Assembly (NCBI RefSeq): GCF_020532665.2
Contig: NZ_JAIWPG020000002.1
Span: 1-64,000 of the forward strand
Origin: Lelliottia sp. WAP21
Lineage (GTDB): Bacteria > Pseudomonadota > Gammaproteobacteria > Enterobacterales > Enterobacteriaceae
Direction: 5' to 3'
Length of the DNA: 64,000 nt
Position numbers and translations under genes: made by a program. Below, piece by piece: positions 1-14,682 of this stretch. Positions within the stretch are counted from its first letter, which is position 1. Every line of letters begins with the position of its first letter. A model generated the notes under the pieces. That model searched no databases. It was not told the DNA's origin and saw nothing but the letters and a program-made list of their open reading frames with translations.

Positions 1-29
1 GTTAAACCCGGCTTTTTCTTAAGGTCTGC

Positions 30-917
30 TTACCAGACGTACGTCAGCAGATTATGTGATTCAGGCACCATGAAATCCACGGACATCATCACGGACAGGG
101 AGGTGATGGCTACAATCGAGAACACAAACAGTTTGCGCGCCCAGACTTTGTCATCTTCAACCTTGTAACCCCGCAGCGCCATGCCAAGCCACCAGACGCT
201 CACCGCTGCTGCAACCACCAGGTATTTATACCCGGCGTAACCGCCCAGAGAGAGCATCAGCGTTGCCACGGCAAAGGCGATGATGTAAACCGTGATGTGG
301 TTCTTGGCGACTGAAATGCCCTTCACGACCGGCAGAACCGGAATGTTCGCTGCCTGATAATCCTTAAAGCGGAAAATCGCAATGGCATAGGAGTGCGGCA
401 TCTGCCACAGGCTAAAGATAGCCAGCAGAATCAGCGCACCGCTGTCGAACTCGTTCGTGACGGCGCAGTAGCCAATCACCGGCGGCGCCGCGCCGGAGAG
501 AGAACCAATCAGCGTACCGTAGACGGAGTGACGCTTCATATACAGGCTGTAAATGCCCACATACACCACGAACCCCATCACGCCGAGCCAGCAGGCCAGC
601 GGATTAGCACCAAACCACAGCAGCATAAAGCCAGCAATACCCAGCAAGGTGGCGTACACCAGCGAGACGGAAGGAGAAATCAGGCCCTTAACAAGCACCC
701 GGTTCTTGGTCCTTTCCATCTTCCTGTCGATATCCATGTCGATGTAGTTGTTAAATACACAACCGGACGCAACAACTAAGGAAACGCCAATCAGCGTGGA
801 GGCAAAGAGGGCGTAATCAATGCTGCCTTTTGAGGCCAGCAAGAACCCTCCGATCACGGAGATTAGGTTGCCAAAGATGATGCCTGGTTTCGTAACTTGC
901 AGGTATTGCTTAAACAT
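30..917 (-). CDS. cyoE: Protoheme IX farnesyltransferase (heme O synthase)
   Basis: Converts protoheme IX to heme O by farnesylation, supplying the high-spin heme of cytochrome bo3. It is an inner-membrane UbiA-family prenyltransferase. The 295-residue protein matches the usual length of about 296 and begins [17 protein letters not shown]. The Asp-rich prenyl-diphosphate motif [12 protein letters not shown] lies near residue 70, and hydrophobic segments run throughout. I chose the ATG at 917 over an in-frame upstream start because the extra 15 residues are not family-like. It is the last gene of cyoABCDE, 11 bases after cyoD. No clear terminator is visible in the 29 bases left in the window. 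Confidence 0.97.
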   Translation of the reverse strand: MFKQYLQVTKPGIIFGNLISVIGGFLLASKGSIDYALFASTLIGVSLVVASGCVFNNYIDMDIDRKMERTKNRVLVKGLISPSVSLVYATLLGIAGFMLLWFGANPLACWLGVMGFVVYVGIYSLYMKRHSVYGTLIGSLSGAAPPVIGYCAVTNEFDSGALILLAIFSLWQMPHSYAIAIFRFKDYQAANIPVLPVVKGISVAKNHITVYIIAFAVATLMLSLGGYAGYKYLVVAAAVSVWWLGMALRGYKVEDDKVWARKLFVFSIVAITSLSVMMSVDFMVPESHNLLTYVW

Positions 918-928
918 ACTCGCCGCTC

Positions 929-1254
929 TTAGTGAACCATCATGTTGTAGTTGAGGTTCCACATAATCCAGATGGAACCCACTACCAGGATAGCGATGAT
1001 AATCACGGTAAAGACAAAGGCCGTCATGTTCCAGCCTTCATCGGATTTGGTGTTCATGTGCAGGAAGCAAACCAGATGCACCAGAATCTGTACCACAGCA
1101 GAGATCAGGACAGTGCCCAGAATCACCGTGTGAGACGCCGTTCCGCTCATCACCATCCAGAACGGGATCGCCGTCAGGATGATCGACAGGATAAAACCTG
1201 TCATGTAGGTTTTGACGCTACCGTGGGAAGCGCCATGATCGTTAGTATGACTCA

Positions 1255-1255
<1 letters not shown>
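929..1255 (-). CDS. cyoD: Cytochrome bo3 ubiquinol oxidase subunit IV
   Basis: Small accessory subunit of the cytochrome bo3 quinol oxidase, thought to help assemble the metal centres in subunit I. The 108-residue protein has a short His-rich N-terminus ([12 protein letters not shown]) and three hydrophobic transmembrane segments, as expected for CyoD. The ATG at 1255 shares one base with the cyoC stop codon, so translation is probably coupled. An upstream in-frame ATG would add 15 residues running back into cyoC and was not used. Confidence 0.97.
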
Positions 1256-4817
<3,562 letters not shown>

Positions 4818-5060
4818 TTAACGACCTCAATTCCACGGGGACCTGGTGGCGTTTAAAGTGTGTGGGCATTTTACGGGAAGGTTACATTACTGTAAACATC
4901 ATTAGTCCTGTGTCAGGAAGGTGTTACCGGGTTCTGCCGCACGTGTCACATGTGTTGCAAAATGTGACTACTTTTAAGACAAAAGCCGCACCAAACGGGT
5001 GTTATAACGAAAGAACTACTGAGAATAGCCTAAAAGGGGTAATTGGTATAACCATTGGCA

Positions 5061-5082
5061 AAAATAAACAAATAATTAACAA
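5061..5082 (-). promoter_or_regulatory. Candidate ArcA box upstream of cyoA
   Basis: Read on the minus strand, two adjacent 11-base repeats TTGTTAATTAT and TTGTTTATTTT form a direct repeat with an 11-base period, the layout known for ArcA-P sites. It lies about 245-265 bases upstream of the cyoA start. ArcA repression of cyo in low oxygen is established in E. coli; assigning this site is inference. The rest of the 4818-5225 gap is AT-rich and I could not place a convincing sigma-70 promoter in it. Confidence 0.4.
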
Positions 5083-5225
5083 TTAGGTATCAATTAAAAG
5101 ACAAATAAAATACTTAAAATCAATCTTTCACGGGCTGAATCGTTTAATGAAAAATAGCGCGCTCTTTAAAGCTCCCATAATTTCCAGATGCTATCCCGCA
5201 CGAAACAACAAATATTTTTTTGCCC

Positions 5226-5290
5226 AGCCGAAGGTTATTTCACCGTTATAATTCCGCAGCGTGATTGCAACGGGAAATAACCTTTCGGCT
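5226..5290 (-). repeat. Long imperfect hairpin directly after ampG
   Basis: The arms AGCCGAAGGTTATTTC (5226-5241) and GAAATAACCTTTCGGCT (5274-5290) are inverted repeats with one bulged base. They enclose a second 5-base pair set CCGTT (5243-5247)/AACGG (5269-5273), and a 21-base loop remains. The element begins at the base next to the ampG stop codon. On the ampG strand it is followed by an A-run, not a T-run, so it is not a standard intrinsic terminator. It resembles neither REP nor ERIC sequences as I know them. Confidence 0.6.
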
Positions 5291-6772
5291 TTATCTGATG
5301 CTGAAGGACGTTTTACGAATCGCCAGAAAATCGAGGAGGCTCCCGGTGATGATACCGATGACCGCCAGCACGCCGCCGACATCCAGCAAAAGGGCCTCAA
5401 AGGGAAGCTGGAGCGGGGTGGTCGCGTTGACAATCAACACCACGAGCCACAGGGCTAGCAGAACACAACCGGCCATTAACAGACGCAATGCAAAACGGTA
5501 GGCGCGATGGTAATCCGTTCGCGGCATAAAGTGTTCGCTTTGCTGGGTATATTCCAGCGTTTGTCGACAGACCAGCAGCAATAATATGCCCGGAACGGCG
5601 GCAACGACCGAGAAAAGATAAAATGCAGGCCAGCCATGCGCCTCGACAAACCAGCCAGCGATAGGGCCAACGTAGACTCGTCCGACGGCAGAGAGAGCTG
5701 AAAGCAGGGCGAACTGGGTCGCCGAGAATGACTTGTTGCACAGCGTCATGAGTAAAGCGACAAAGGCCGCTGTCCCCATCCCGCCGCACAGGTTCTCGAA
5801 GAAGACGGCCGCCGCCATACTGAACATATGTTTATCGGTAATGGCCAGCAACCAGTAACCCGCATTAGAGATCCCCTGCAGAATGCCAAAGATCAGCAGT
5901 GCACGGAACAGCGTCAGGCGCTGCATCAACACGCCACCATAAAGCGCGCCGACAATGGTCGCCAGTAATCCCAGCGTTTTATTCACCACACCGACTTCAC
6001 CCGCATCAAACCCGACGCCGCGAATCAGAAATGTCGTGGTCAGGCTCATGGCAAAGGCATCGCCAAGCTTATAAAGGACGATAAGCAGCAAAATCAGCCA
6101 GGCATTGTTACGACCAAAAAAGTCACGGAGCGGCTCGGCGACCGCCTGCTCCAGAGAGCGCGGCACGGGGATAACGTCGCTGGGTTCCGGTGCAAGCAAG
6201 GTGGCAATGATGCAGGGCAGTAACAGAATGGCCATCAGCCAGTACATTCCCTGCCAGCCCAGATAGCGATCTGCCAGCCAGAGCGCCAGCCCGCCTGAGA
6301 CCAGCATCCCCAGACGATAGCCCAGCACGCTGATTGCCGCACCTGCGCCGCGCTCTTCAGCGGGCAGGACATCCGTTTTCCAGGCATCGAACACGATATC
6401 CTGCGAAGCGGAGCAAAAGGCAATCACCACGGCAAGCGCCGCCATCCAGCGCAGCTGAGACGCCGGCTCAAGAAAGCCCATTGCGGCGATAGCCAGCAAA
6501 AGCAGGACTTGCGTAATGACCAGCCAGCCACGGCGACGCCCAAGGAACGGCGGCGTATAGCGGTCCATCACCGGTGACCATAAAAATTTAAAGACGTAGG
6601 CCTGGCCCACAAGCGAGAAGAAGCCGATCGTTTTAAGATCGATATTCTCCACGGTCATCCACGCCTGAAGCGTGCCGGAGGTGAGGGCGAGGGGTAAGCC
6701 GGAGGCGAAGCCAAGGATCAGCAGAATGGCTGATTTGGGTTGCTGGAAAATGCGTAAGTAATTATTCGACAT
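5291..6772 (-). CDS. ampG: Muropeptide MFS transporter AmpG
   Basis: Inner-membrane permease of the major facilitator superfamily that imports GlcNAc-anhydroMurNAc and its peptides for cell-wall recycling. In enterobacteria with inducible ampC it supplies the AmpR signal. The 493-residue protein starts MSNNYLRIFQQPKSAILLIL, near-identical to E. coli AmpG, and has about 14 hydrophobic helices. I preferred ATG 6772 to the in-frame ATG at 6796, whose extra eight residues are not conserved. It follows yajG by 45 bases in a two-gene operon. No ampC or ampR lies in this window. Confidence 0.96.
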   Translation of the reverse strand: MSNNYLRIFQQPKSAILLILGFASGLPLALTSGTLQAWMTVENIDLKTIGFFSLVGQAYVFKFLWSPVMDRYTPPFLGRRRGWLVITQVLLLLAIAAMGFLEPASQLRWMAALAVVIAFCSASQDIVFDAWKTDVLPAEERGAGAAISVLGYRLGMLVSGGLALWLADRYLGWQGMYWLMAILLLPCIIATLLAPEPSDVIPVPRSLEQAVAEPLRDFFGRNNAWLILLLIVLYKLGDAFAMSLTTTFLIRGVGFDAGEVGVVNKTLGLLATIVGALYGGVLMQRLTLFRALLIFGILQGISNAGYWLLAITDKHMFSMAAAVFFENLCGGMGTAAFVALLMTLCNKSFSATQFALLSALSAVGRVYVGPIAGWFVEAHGWPAFYLFSVVAAVPGILLLLVCRQTLEYTQQSEHFMPRTDYHRAYRFALRLLMAGCVLLALWLVVLIVNATTPLQLPFEALLLDVGGVLAVIGIITGSLLDFLAIRKTSFSIR

Positions 6773-6817
6773 GAGGTTATAGCTCTGGCCCGACATAACG
6801 CCGGGCCAGATGCAGAA

Positions 6818-7396
6818 TTAACGTGCGTTCTGCTTGATGAAGTCGTGAATGCTGGTGTCCTGCGCCATGTCGGCGATGGTGTCAGTCAGCACGCTGTTCA
6901 CGGCATTGGCGATATTTTTGTTGGTGGCCTGGAACGCCCCTTCAACAGAGTAGCTGGCGCGATAGTTTTTGGTCATCTTATTGCCCGTCTTCGCTGTTGC
7001 GATGATGGCGATATCGGCTTTCGTGGAAATATTGTAACGCACGTTGCCCTGAGAGACGTCTGCATACAGATTGTTCACGATGATTTGCAGGTCAACTGCG
7101 CCGCTCGGCCCCACCATATAGCCGCGTGCCGTCATTTGCTTCTCCAGCACTTCCTGCAGCAGGAAGCGCAGATCGCGAGAGGCGGTCAGGGTGACTTGCT
7201 GGTTGTCACGGGTGACTTTTGCCAGCGCCTGATCCTGACGCTGATCGGCACCGTTAATGCTTACGGTGATACCCATCAGGCTCGGATCCTGCTGAGGCAG
7301 GGTCATTTTAGGGGAGACATCAATGGTGGTCGGCGGAGTGGCACACCCAGCCAGCATGAAGAGAGCGACCAACGGGAAGAATAATTTTTTTAACAT
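6818..7396 (-). CDS. yajG: YajG family lipoprotein
   Basis: Predicted lipoprotein of 192 residues with signal peptide MLKKLFFPLVALFMLAGC and lipid-bearing Cys18. The mature part is a single YajG domain whose biochemical role is not established. The residue after Cys is Ala, which does not signal inner-membrane retention, so outer-membrane sorting is likely (inference). It heads the yajG-ampG operon, an arrangement conserved in E. coli and suggestive of a link to envelope recycling. Confidence 0.93.
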   Translation of the reverse strand: MLKKLFFPLVALFMLAGCATPPTTIDVSPKMTLPQQDPSLMGITVSINGADQRQDQALAKVTRDNQQVTLTASRDLRFLLQEVLEKQMTARGYMVGPSGAVDLQIIVNNLYADVSQGNVRYNISTKADIAIIATAKTGNKMTKNYRASYSVEGAFQATNKNIANAVNSVLTDTIADMAQDTSIHDFIKQNAR

Positions 7397-7548
7397 TTCA
7401 GGTTCTCAACGGATCGTAAGCTTAGAGAGAGGAAAATTGTCGTCATCATAACATCGCCAACGGTAAGGGGAAGTGGTCAACGCATGTAAATTCATCGCCT
7501 TGTCTGAAATCTGACCACTCGCCATTTTTCTTTTCGCTCTGCGAGACA

Positions 7549-7583
7549 AAACGGATGAGGTTCTTAGTGAACTTCATCCGTTT
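7549..7583. other. Inverted repeat in the yajG-bolA gap
   Basis: The arms AAACGGATGA (7549-7558) and TCATCCGTTT (7574-7583) pair perfectly. A nested GTTC/GAAC pair (7560-7563, 7569-7572) gives a compact stem with a 5-base loop. It lies about 63 bases upstream of the bolA gearbox element and about 150 upstream of yajG. A second inverted repeat, AGTGGTCA (7472-7479) and TGACCACT (7512-7519), sits nearby. Either could be an operator or a terminator remnant; no T-run follows either. Confidence 0.45.
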
Positions 7584-7645
7584 GAATGAGAAAATCAGAC
7601 GAAAGCTAAATATTTGTTGCCTGGATGTAATGGAAGCGGCAAAAG

Positions 7646-7654
7646 CGGCTAACA
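7646..7654 (+). promoter_or_regulatory. bolA gearbox-type -10 element
   Basis: CGGCTAACA is close to the gearbox -10 consensus CGGCNAGTA known for the bolA P1 promoter, which is driven by RpoS in stationary phase. The flanking AAAAG and TTTAAAGGG are the same as I recall from E. coli. It lies about 47 bases before the bolA ATG. Confidence 0.6.
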
Positions 7655-7700
7655 TTTAAAGGGATGGGTGAACTATCAGCGTTGTCGGAGGAGTAATGTC

Positions 7701-8018
7701 ATGATGATACGTGAACAAATCGAAGAAAAACTAAGGACAGCGTTTAACCCCGTGTTCCTCGAAGTCGTTGACGAGAGCTACCGTCACAACGTGCCGGCAG
7801 GTTCTGAAAGCCATTTTAAAGTCGTGCTGGTCAGCGATCGTTTTACCGGAGAACGTTTTCTTAATCGTCACCGTATGATCTACGGTACGCTAACGGAAGA
7901 GCTATCTACCACCGTACATGCGCTGGCCCTACATACCTACACCATTAAGGAGTGGGAAGGGTTACAGGATACGATATTCGCCTCTCCGCCTTGTCGGGGT
8001 GCAGGCAGCATCGCCTAA
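7701..8018 (+). CDS. bolA: Stationary-phase morphogene / transcriptional regulator BolA
   Basis: BolA causes rounded cell shape in stationary phase, regulates cell-wall enzyme genes, and partners monothiol glutaredoxin Grx4 around an iron-sulphur cluster. The 105-residue protein is near-identical to E. coli BolA, starting [17 protein letters not shown] and containing the conserved [11 protein letters not shown] and HALALHTYT segments. ATG 7701 follows a strong ribosome site GGAGGAG; a start 11 codons upstream would lie before that site. The gene is monocistronic with its own terminator. Confidence 0.97.
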   Translation: MMIREQIEEKLRTAFNPVFLEVVDESYRHNVPAGSESHFKVVLVSDRFTGERFLNRHRMIYGTLTEELSTTVHALALHTYTIKEWEGLQDTIFASPPCRGAGSIA

Positions 8019-8073
8019 ACAATCCGGGTTGCAACGACGGGAGTTTTTCCAGTATGTTGCATACAGATTATGT

Positions 8074-8103
8074 CAAAACGGCCTGCGGGCCGTTTTGTTT
8101 TGT
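8074..8103 (+). terminator. Intrinsic terminator after bolA
   Basis: CAAAACGGCC and GGCCGTTTTG form a perfect 10-base stem with loop TGCG, followed by TTTTGT. It closes the bolA transcript. Confidence 0.85.
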
Positions 8104-8340
8104 CTGAGTTTTGAGCGCCTGGGGCGGAATTTAAGCCAAAAATAGCCTTAAATTGTGAAAAAAGCCGCAGCTAGAGGCCCCAACCGTTCTCGACTCACTC
8201 AGGTGATGCCGCTATAATGCCGCGTCTTAATGAATGTCTTCGGGATGATTCTGGCGACAGGGAATGTGAATCTGCTAAAAGTGAGCATCCCGGTACGGCG
8301 AGACGAATTCAGAGTTGACCGAGCACCGTGATTTTTTTGA

Positions 8341-9648
<1,308 letters not shown>

Positions 9649-9681
9649 TTCTGCCCGAACGGTTTAAAGTTTGAACAAAAG

Positions 9682-9711
9682 CCCGTTACCTTCTGGTGAC
9701 GGGTTTTTTTT
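9682..9711 (+). terminator. Intrinsic terminator after tig
   Basis: CCCGTTACC (9682-9690) pairs with GGTGACGGG (9695-9703) with one non-Watson-Crick pair around loop TTCT, followed by an uninterrupted T-run. Confidence 0.9.
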
Positions 9712-9783
9712 ATCGCAGTAATAGCCCAGGAAGAGTGCTAAAACGCCCTTTCAGTGTTAGCGTAACACCAAAATATTGTTATG

Positions 9784-9812
9784 CTTGAAATATGGCGATG
9801 CTGTCCCCATAA
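9784..9812 (+). promoter_or_regulatory. Sigma-32 heat-shock promoter of clpPX
   Basis: CTTGAAA (9784-9790) and CCCCATAA (9805-9812), separated by 14 bases, match the sigma-32 consensus CTTGAAA-N11-16-CCCCATNT at nearly every position. The element lies about 100 bases upstream of clpP. Heat-shock control of clpP is established in E. coli. Confidence 0.85.
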
Positions 9813-9908
9813 GTGTGTAAGCACGATGATTGAGACTGGCTGATAATCCGTCCGTAAGGTTACAATCAGTACAGCAGGTATTTTCCAATTTTTATCCAGG
9901 AGACGGAA

Positions 9909-10532
9909 ATGTCATACAGTGGCGAACGAGATAACTTAGCACCCCATATGGCTCTGGTGCCGATGGTCATCGAACAGACCTCACGTGGTGAGCGTTCTTT
10001 TGATATCTATTCCCGTCTGCTCAAGGAGCGCGTTATCTTTCTGACAGGCCAGGTCGAAGACCATATGGCTAACCTGATCGTGGCGCAGATGCTGTTTCTG
10101 GAAGCGGAAAACCCGGAAAAAGACATATACCTGTACATTAACTCCCCAGGCGGCGTGATCACTGCCGGGATGTCAATTTATGACACAATGCAATTCATCA
10201 AGCCGGATGTGAGCACAATCTGCATGGGTCAGGCGGCTTCCATGGGCGCCTTCCTGCTGACTGCAGGAGCCAAAGGCAAACGTTTCTGTCTGCCGAATTC
10301 TCGCGTGATGATTCACCAGCCGCTGGGCGGCTATCAGGGTCAGGCGACAGATATTGAAATTCATGCCCGTGAAATCCTGAAGGTGAAAGGGCGCATGAAT
10401 GAACTTATGGCTCACCACACGGGTCAATCATTAGAGCAGATCGAGCGTGATACCGAGCGCGATCGCTTCCTCTCCGCATCAGAGGCAGTTGAGTACGGCT
10501 TAGTCGACTCCATTTTGACCCATCGTAATTGA
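9909..10532 (+). CDS. clpP: ATP-dependent Clp protease proteolytic subunit
   Basis: Serine peptidase that forms the double-heptamer chamber of ClpXP and ClpAP. The 207-residue protein has the catalytic triad at Ser111 (GQAASMGAF), His136 (VMIHQPLGG) and Asp185 (ERDTERDRF). The N-terminal propeptide ([14 protein letters not shown]) is autocleaved in the family, leaving a mature N-terminus at the following Ala. A GGAGACGG ribosome site precedes the ATG. It is followed 127 bases later by clpX, its ATPase partner, with no terminator between, so clpPX is an operon. Confidence 0.98.
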   Translation: MSYSGERDNLAPHMALVPMVIEQTSRGERSFDIYSRLLKERVIFLTGQVEDHMANLIVAQMLFLEAENPEKDIYLYINSPGGVITAGMSIYDTMQFIKPDVSTICMGQAASMGAFLLTAGAKGKRFCLPNSRVMIHQPLGGYQGQATDIEIHAREILKVKGRMNELMAHHTGQSLEQIERDTERDRFLSASEAVEYGLVDSILTHRN

Positions 10533-10659
10533 TGCCCACGGCGCGAGTGTGCCGCTATACTAAGGTAGGGCGGCATTCTGCTTACGAGCGGCTTGCGTCT
10601 GAAAATGGCATTTGCGTCGTCATGTGCGGCACAAAGAACTTAAAAAGAGGTTTGGACTC

Positions 10660-11934
10660 ATGACAGATAAACGCAAAGATGGTTCGGGCAAATTGCTGTA
10701 CTGCTCTTTTTGCGGCAAAAGCCAGCATGAAGTGCGTAAACTGATTGCCGGTCCATCCGTGTATATCTGCGATGAATGTGTCGATCTGTGTAACGACATC
10801 ATTCGCGAAGAGATTAAAGAAGTTGCGCCGCACCGCGAGCGCAGCGCGTTGCCGACTCCGCACGAGATCCGTCATCATCTTGATGATTACGTCATTGGCC
10901 AGGAACAGGCTAAAAAAGTGCTGGCAGTGGCCGTATACAACCACTACAAACGTCTGCGTAACGGCGATACCAGCAATGGTGTTGAGCTTGGCAAGAGTAA
11001 CATCCTGCTGATCGGGCCTACGGGTTCCGGTAAAACGCTCCTCGCTGAAACGCTGGCGCGTCTGCTGGACGTTCCGTTTACCATGGCTGATGCCACCACG
11101 CTGACCGAAGCCGGTTACGTGGGGGAAGATGTTGAAAACATCATCCAGAAATTGCTGCAGAAGTGCGATTACGACGTGCAGAAAGCGCAGCGCGGTATCG
11201 TCTATATCGATGAGATCGATAAGATTTCGCGTAAATCGGATAACCCTTCTATCACCCGTGATGTCTCAGGGGAAGGTGTACAGCAGGCGCTGCTGAAACT
11301 GATCGAAGGCACCGTTGCCGCTGTTCCACCGCAGGGTGGACGTAAACATCCTCAACAGGAATTCCTGCAGGTTGATACCTCCAAGATCCTGTTTATCTGT
11401 GGTGGCGCCTTTGCGGGTCTCGACAAGGTCATTTCTCACCGTGTTGAAACCGGCTCCGGCATTGGTTTTGGCGCAACGGTGAAAGCGACCTCCGAGAAAC
11501 CGAACGAAGGGGAGTTGCTTTCTCAGGTTGAGCCTGAAGATTTGATCAAATTTGGTCTGATTCCAGAATTCATCGGTCGTCTGCCGGTTGTTGCCACGCT
11601 CAATGAATTGAGTGAAGACGCGCTGATTCAGATCCTGAAAGAGCCGAAAAATGCCCTGACGAAACAGTATCAGGCGTTGTTCAATCTTGAAGGTGTGGAT
11701 CTGGAATTCCGTGACGAAGCGCTGGACGCGATTGCCAAGAAAGCGATGGCGCGCAAAACCGGCGCACGTGGCCTGCGTTCCATCGTTGAAGCCGCACTTC
11801 TCGACACTATGTACGATTTACCGTCCATGGAAGATGTCGAAAAAGTGGTGATTGACGAGTCTGTGATCGGCGGCCAGTCTAAGCCATTGCTGATCTACGG
11901 CAAGCCGGAAGCGCAGCAGGCATCTGGCGAATAA
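10660..11934 (+). CDS. clpX: ATP-dependent Clp protease ATP-binding subunit ClpX
   Basis: AAA+ unfoldase that recognises ssrA-tagged and other substrates and feeds them to ClpP. The 424-residue protein begins [20 protein letters not shown]. An N-terminal zinc-binding domain carries CSFC (Cys15, Cys18) and CDEC. Walker A is GPTGSGKT, the substrate-gripping pore loop is GYVG, and Walker B is IVYIDEID. I chose ATG 10660, preceded by AAGAGG, over a start 16 codons upstream because length and sequence then match E. coli exactly. Confidence 0.98.
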   Translation: MTDKRKDGSGKLLYCSFCGKSQHEVRKLIAGPSVYICDECVDLCNDIIREEIKEVAPHRERSALPTPHEIRHHLDDYVIGQEQAKKVLAVAVYNHYKRLRNGDTSNGVELGKSNILLIGPTGSGKTLLAETLARLLDVPFTMADATTLTEAGYVGEDVENIIQKLLQKCDYDVQKAQRGIVYIDEIDKISRKSDNPSITRDVSGEGVQQALLKLIEGTVAAVPPQGGRKHPQQEFLQVDTSKILFICGGAFAGLDKVISHRVETGSGIGFGATVKATSEKPNEGELLSQVEPEDLIKFGLIPEFIGRLPVVATLNELSEDALIQILKEPKNALTKQYQALFNLEGVDLEFRDEALDAIAKKAMARKTGARGLRSIVEAALLDTMYDLPSMEDVEKVVIDESVIGGQSKPLLIYGKPEAQQASGE

Positions 11935-11962
11935 TTAGCCAAATCATACAAGCAGTTAATCA

Positions 11963-11996
11963 AAAAGGGGGGATTTTATCTCCCCTTTTATTTTTC
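11963..11996 (+). terminator. Intrinsic terminator after clpX
   Basis: An A-rich/G-rich arm AAAAGGGG pairs with CCCCTTTT across a short AT-rich loop and is followed by TATTTTTC. It closes clpPX before lon. Confidence 0.8.
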
Positions 11997-12008
11997 CGTA
12001 TTCATAGC

Positions 12009-12036
12009 GTTGAATGTGTGGGAAACATCCCCATAT
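12009..12036 (+). promoter_or_regulatory. Sigma-32 heat-shock promoter of lon
   Basis: GTTGAA (12009-12014) and CCCCATAT (12029-12036) are spaced as in the established E. coli lon heat-shock promoter. The TSS should fall about 75 bases upstream of the lon ATG. Confidence 0.8.
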
Positions 12037-12117
12037 ACTGGTTACATGTTAATGGTTGTGTGAAGCACAGTTGCAGAACCAGATTACCTGGCGGACACTA
12101 AACTAAGAGAGAGCTCT

Positions 12118-14472
12118 ATGAATCCTGAGCGTTCTGAACGCATTGAAATCCCCGTATTGCCGTTGCGCGATGTGGTGGTTTATCCGCACATGGTCATACC
12201 CTTATTTGTAGGGCGGGAAAAATCTATCCGTTGCCTTGAAGCCGCCATGGATCATGATAAAAAAATCATGCTGGTTGCGCAGAAAGAAGCATCAACGGAT
12301 GAGCCGGGTGTAAACGATCTTTTCACCGTCGGGACCGTGGCCTCTATTTTACAAATGCTCAAGCTGCCTGATGGCACCGTCAAGGTGCTGGTAGAAGGCT
12401 TGCAGCGTGCGCGTATTACTACCCTTTCTGACGATGGCGAACACTTCTCTGCGAAAGCCGAGTACCTCGAATCACCGCAGCTTGATGAGCGCGAGCAGGA
12501 AGTCCTGGTGCGCACCGCAATTAGCCAGTTCGAAGGCTATATCAAGCTGAACAAGAAAATCCCACCAGAAGTGCTGACGTCGCTGAACAGCATCGACGAC
12601 CCTGCACGTCTGGCGGATACCATCGCTGCACATATGCCGCTGAAGCTGGCTGACAAACAGTCTGTGCTGGAAATGTCCGACGTGAATGAACGTCTGGAAT
12701 ACCTGATGGCGATGATGGAATCCGAGATCGATCTGCTGCAGGTTGAGAAACGCATTCGCAACCGCGTCAAAAAGCAGATGGAAAAATCTCAGCGTGAGTA
12801 CTATCTGAACGAGCAAATGAAAGCCATTCAGAAAGAGCTCGGTGAGATGGACGACGCGCCGGACGAAAACGAAGCGCTGAAGCGTAAGATCGACGCGGCG
12901 AAAATGCCGAAAGAGGCAAAAGAAAAAGCGGAAGCTGAACTGCAGAAGCTGAAAATGATGTCTCCAATGTCGGCCGAAGCGACCGTCGTGCGCGGGTATA
13001 TCGAATGGATGGTTCAGGTTCCGTGGAATGCCCGCAGCAAGGTCAAAAAAGACCTGCGTCAGGCACAAGAGATTCTGGATACCGACCATTACGGTCTGGA
13101 ACGTGTGAAAGATCGTATCCTTGAGTACCTCGCGGTTCAAAGCCGTGTGAATAAACTCAAAGGGCCCATTCTGTGTCTGGTCGGGCCGCCGGGGGTGGGT
13201 AAAACTTCTCTGGGTCAGTCCATCGCAAAAGCGACCGGTCGTAAATACATTCGTATGGCGCTGGGCGGCGTACGTGATGAAGCTGAAATTCGCGGTCACC
13301 GTCGGACTTACATCGGCTCAATGCCGGGTAAATTAATCCAGAAAATGGCGAAAGTGGGCGTTAAAAACCCGCTGTTCCTGCTGGATGAAATCGACAAAAT
13401 GTCATCTGACATGCGCGGCGATCCGGCCTCGGCACTGCTTGAGGTACTGGATCCTGAGCAGAACGTGGCCTTCAGCGATCACTATCTGGAAGTGGACTAC
13501 GATCTCAGCGATGTGATGTTCGTAGCGACTTCTAACTCCATGAATATTCCGGCTCCGCTGCTGGATCGTATGGAAGTGATCCGTCTGTCTGGTTATACCG
13601 AAGACGAAAAGCTGAACATTGCTAAACGCCACCTGTTATCTAAACAGATTGAACGTAATGCGTTGAAAGAGAGCGAAATCACTGTCGAAGACAGCGCGAT
13701 CGTCAGCATTATCCGTTACTACACCCGTGAAGCGGGCGTGCGTAGCCTGGAACGTGAAATCTCTAAACTGTGCCGTAAAGCGGTGAAACAGCTTCTGCTG
13801 GATAAATCGCTCAAGCACATTGTGATTAACGGTGACAACCTGCACGAGTATCTGGGTGTACAGCGCTTCGACTACGGTCGTGCTGACAACGAGAACCGCG
13901 TAGGGCAGGTAACTGGCCTGGCATGGACCGAAGTGGGCGGCGATCTGCTGACCATCGAAACGGCCTGCGTGCCGGGTAAAGGGAAACTGACCTACACCGG
14001 CTCGTTAGGTGAAGTGATGCAGGAATCCATTCAGGCGGCGTTGACCGTGGTGCGTGCGCGTGCGGAAAAACTGGGTATCAACCCTGATTTCTACGAAAAA
14101 CGCGATATCCACGTCCACGTTCCGGAAGGGGCGACGCCAAAAGATGGTCCAAGTGCAGGTATCGCAATGTGTACCGCGCTGGTCTCTTGCCTGACAGGGA
14201 ACCCTGTCCGTGCTGACGTGGCAATGACCGGTGAAATCACCTTGCGTGGTTTGGTTCTGCCTATCGGCGGTCTGAAAGAAAAACTGCTGGCTGCACACCG
14301 CGGTGGGATCAAAACCGTATTGATTCCACATGAGAACAAACGCGATCTGGAAGAGATTCCGGACAATGTTATCGCCGACCTGGACATCCATCCGGTGAAA
14401 CGCATTGAAGAAGTTCTGACTCTTGCGTTGCAGAATGAACCGTCAGGAATGCAGGTTGTAACGGCAAAATAG
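12118..14472 (+). CDS. lon: ATP-dependent protease Lon (La)
   Basis: Hexameric AAA+ serine protease that degrades misfolded proteins and regulators such as SulA and RcsA. The 784-residue length equals E. coli Lon. Order: N-terminal substrate-binding domain (about 1-305), AAA+ module with Walker [10 protein letters not shown] and Walker [10 protein letters not shown], then a C-terminal protease domain with catalytic Ser in [11 protein letters not shown] and catalytic Lys in the GGLKEK region (Ser679 and Lys722 by E. coli numbering). AGAGAGAGCT precedes the ATG. Transcribed alone, with its own heat-shock promoter and terminator. Confidence 0.98.
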   Translation: MNPERSERIEIPVLPLRDVVVYPHMVIPLFVGREKSIRCLEAAMDHDKKIMLVAQKEASTDEPGVNDLFTVGTVASILQMLKLPDGTVKVLVEGLQRARITTLSDDGEHFSAKAEYLESPQLDEREQEVLVRTAISQFEGYIKLNKKIPPEVLTSLNSIDDPARLADTIAAHMPLKLADKQSVLEMSDVNERLEYLMAMMESEIDLLQVEKRIRNRVKKQMEKSQREYYLNEQMKAIQKELGEMDDAPDENEALKRKIDAAKMPKEAKEKAEAELQKLKMMSPMSAEATVVRGYIEWMVQVPWNARSKVKKDLRQAQEILDTDHYGLERVKDRILEYLAVQSRVNKLKGPILCLVGPPGVGKTSLGQSIAKATGRKYIRMALGGVRDEAEIRGHRRTYIGSMPGKLIQKMAKVGVKNPLFLLDEIDKMSSDMRGDPASALLEVLDPEQNVAFSDHYLEVDYDLSDVMFVATSNSMNIPAPLLDRMEVIRLSGYTEDEKLNIAKRHLLSKQIERNALKESEITVEDSAIVSIIRYYTREAGVRSLEREISKLCRKAVKQLLLDKSLKHIVINGDNLHEYLGVQRFDYGRADNENRVGQVTGLAWTEVGGDLLTIETACVPGKGKLTYTGSLGEVMQESIQAALTVVRARAEKLGINPDFYEKRDIHVHVPEGATPKDGPSAGIAMCTALVSCLTGNPVRADVAMTGEITLRGLVLPIGGLKEKLLAAHRGGIKTVLIPHENKRDLEEIPDNVIADLDIHPVKRIEEVLTLALQNEPSGMQVVTAK

Positions 14473-14502
14473 TGACCTTGCGCAAAGAGCGTCAATAAAA
14501 AC

Positions 14503-14541
14503 AAGGCTGGTAAGTGATTTCGTACTTGCCAGCCTTTTTTT
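14503..14541 (+). terminator. Intrinsic terminator after lon
   Basis: AAGGCTGGTAAG (14503-14514) pairs with CTTGCCAGCCTT (14525-14536) with one G-T pair, followed by a T-run. Confidence 0.9.
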
Positions 14542-14682
14542 GTATAGCTAATTTAGATTGCTGATTGGCTTAGCCATCAACAACGGGTGTTGTAAGGTCA
14601 TGGCAGGCCTGTTATAAATGCTGCGCGGTCGCGTTGTGAAGGATTCATGCGCGATATAAATTATAAAGAGAGGAAGAGAAGA

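Noticed and set aside
5226-5290. Reading the ampG-distal hairpin as an ERIC or REP element
   Set aside because: Its sequence lacks the conserved core of either family; kept as an unclassified repeat instead.
6773-6796. Eight-codon upstream extension of ampG
   Set aside because: No good ribosome site and no similarity to AmpG N-termini.
12472-13299. 275-codon antisense frame inside lon
   Set aside because: Lies wholly within lon and looks like codon-bias shadow.
14647-14682. ATG-initiated N-terminal extension of hupB
   Set aside because: The ribosome site and E. coli alignment support the GTG at 14683; the extension is not seen in HU proteins.
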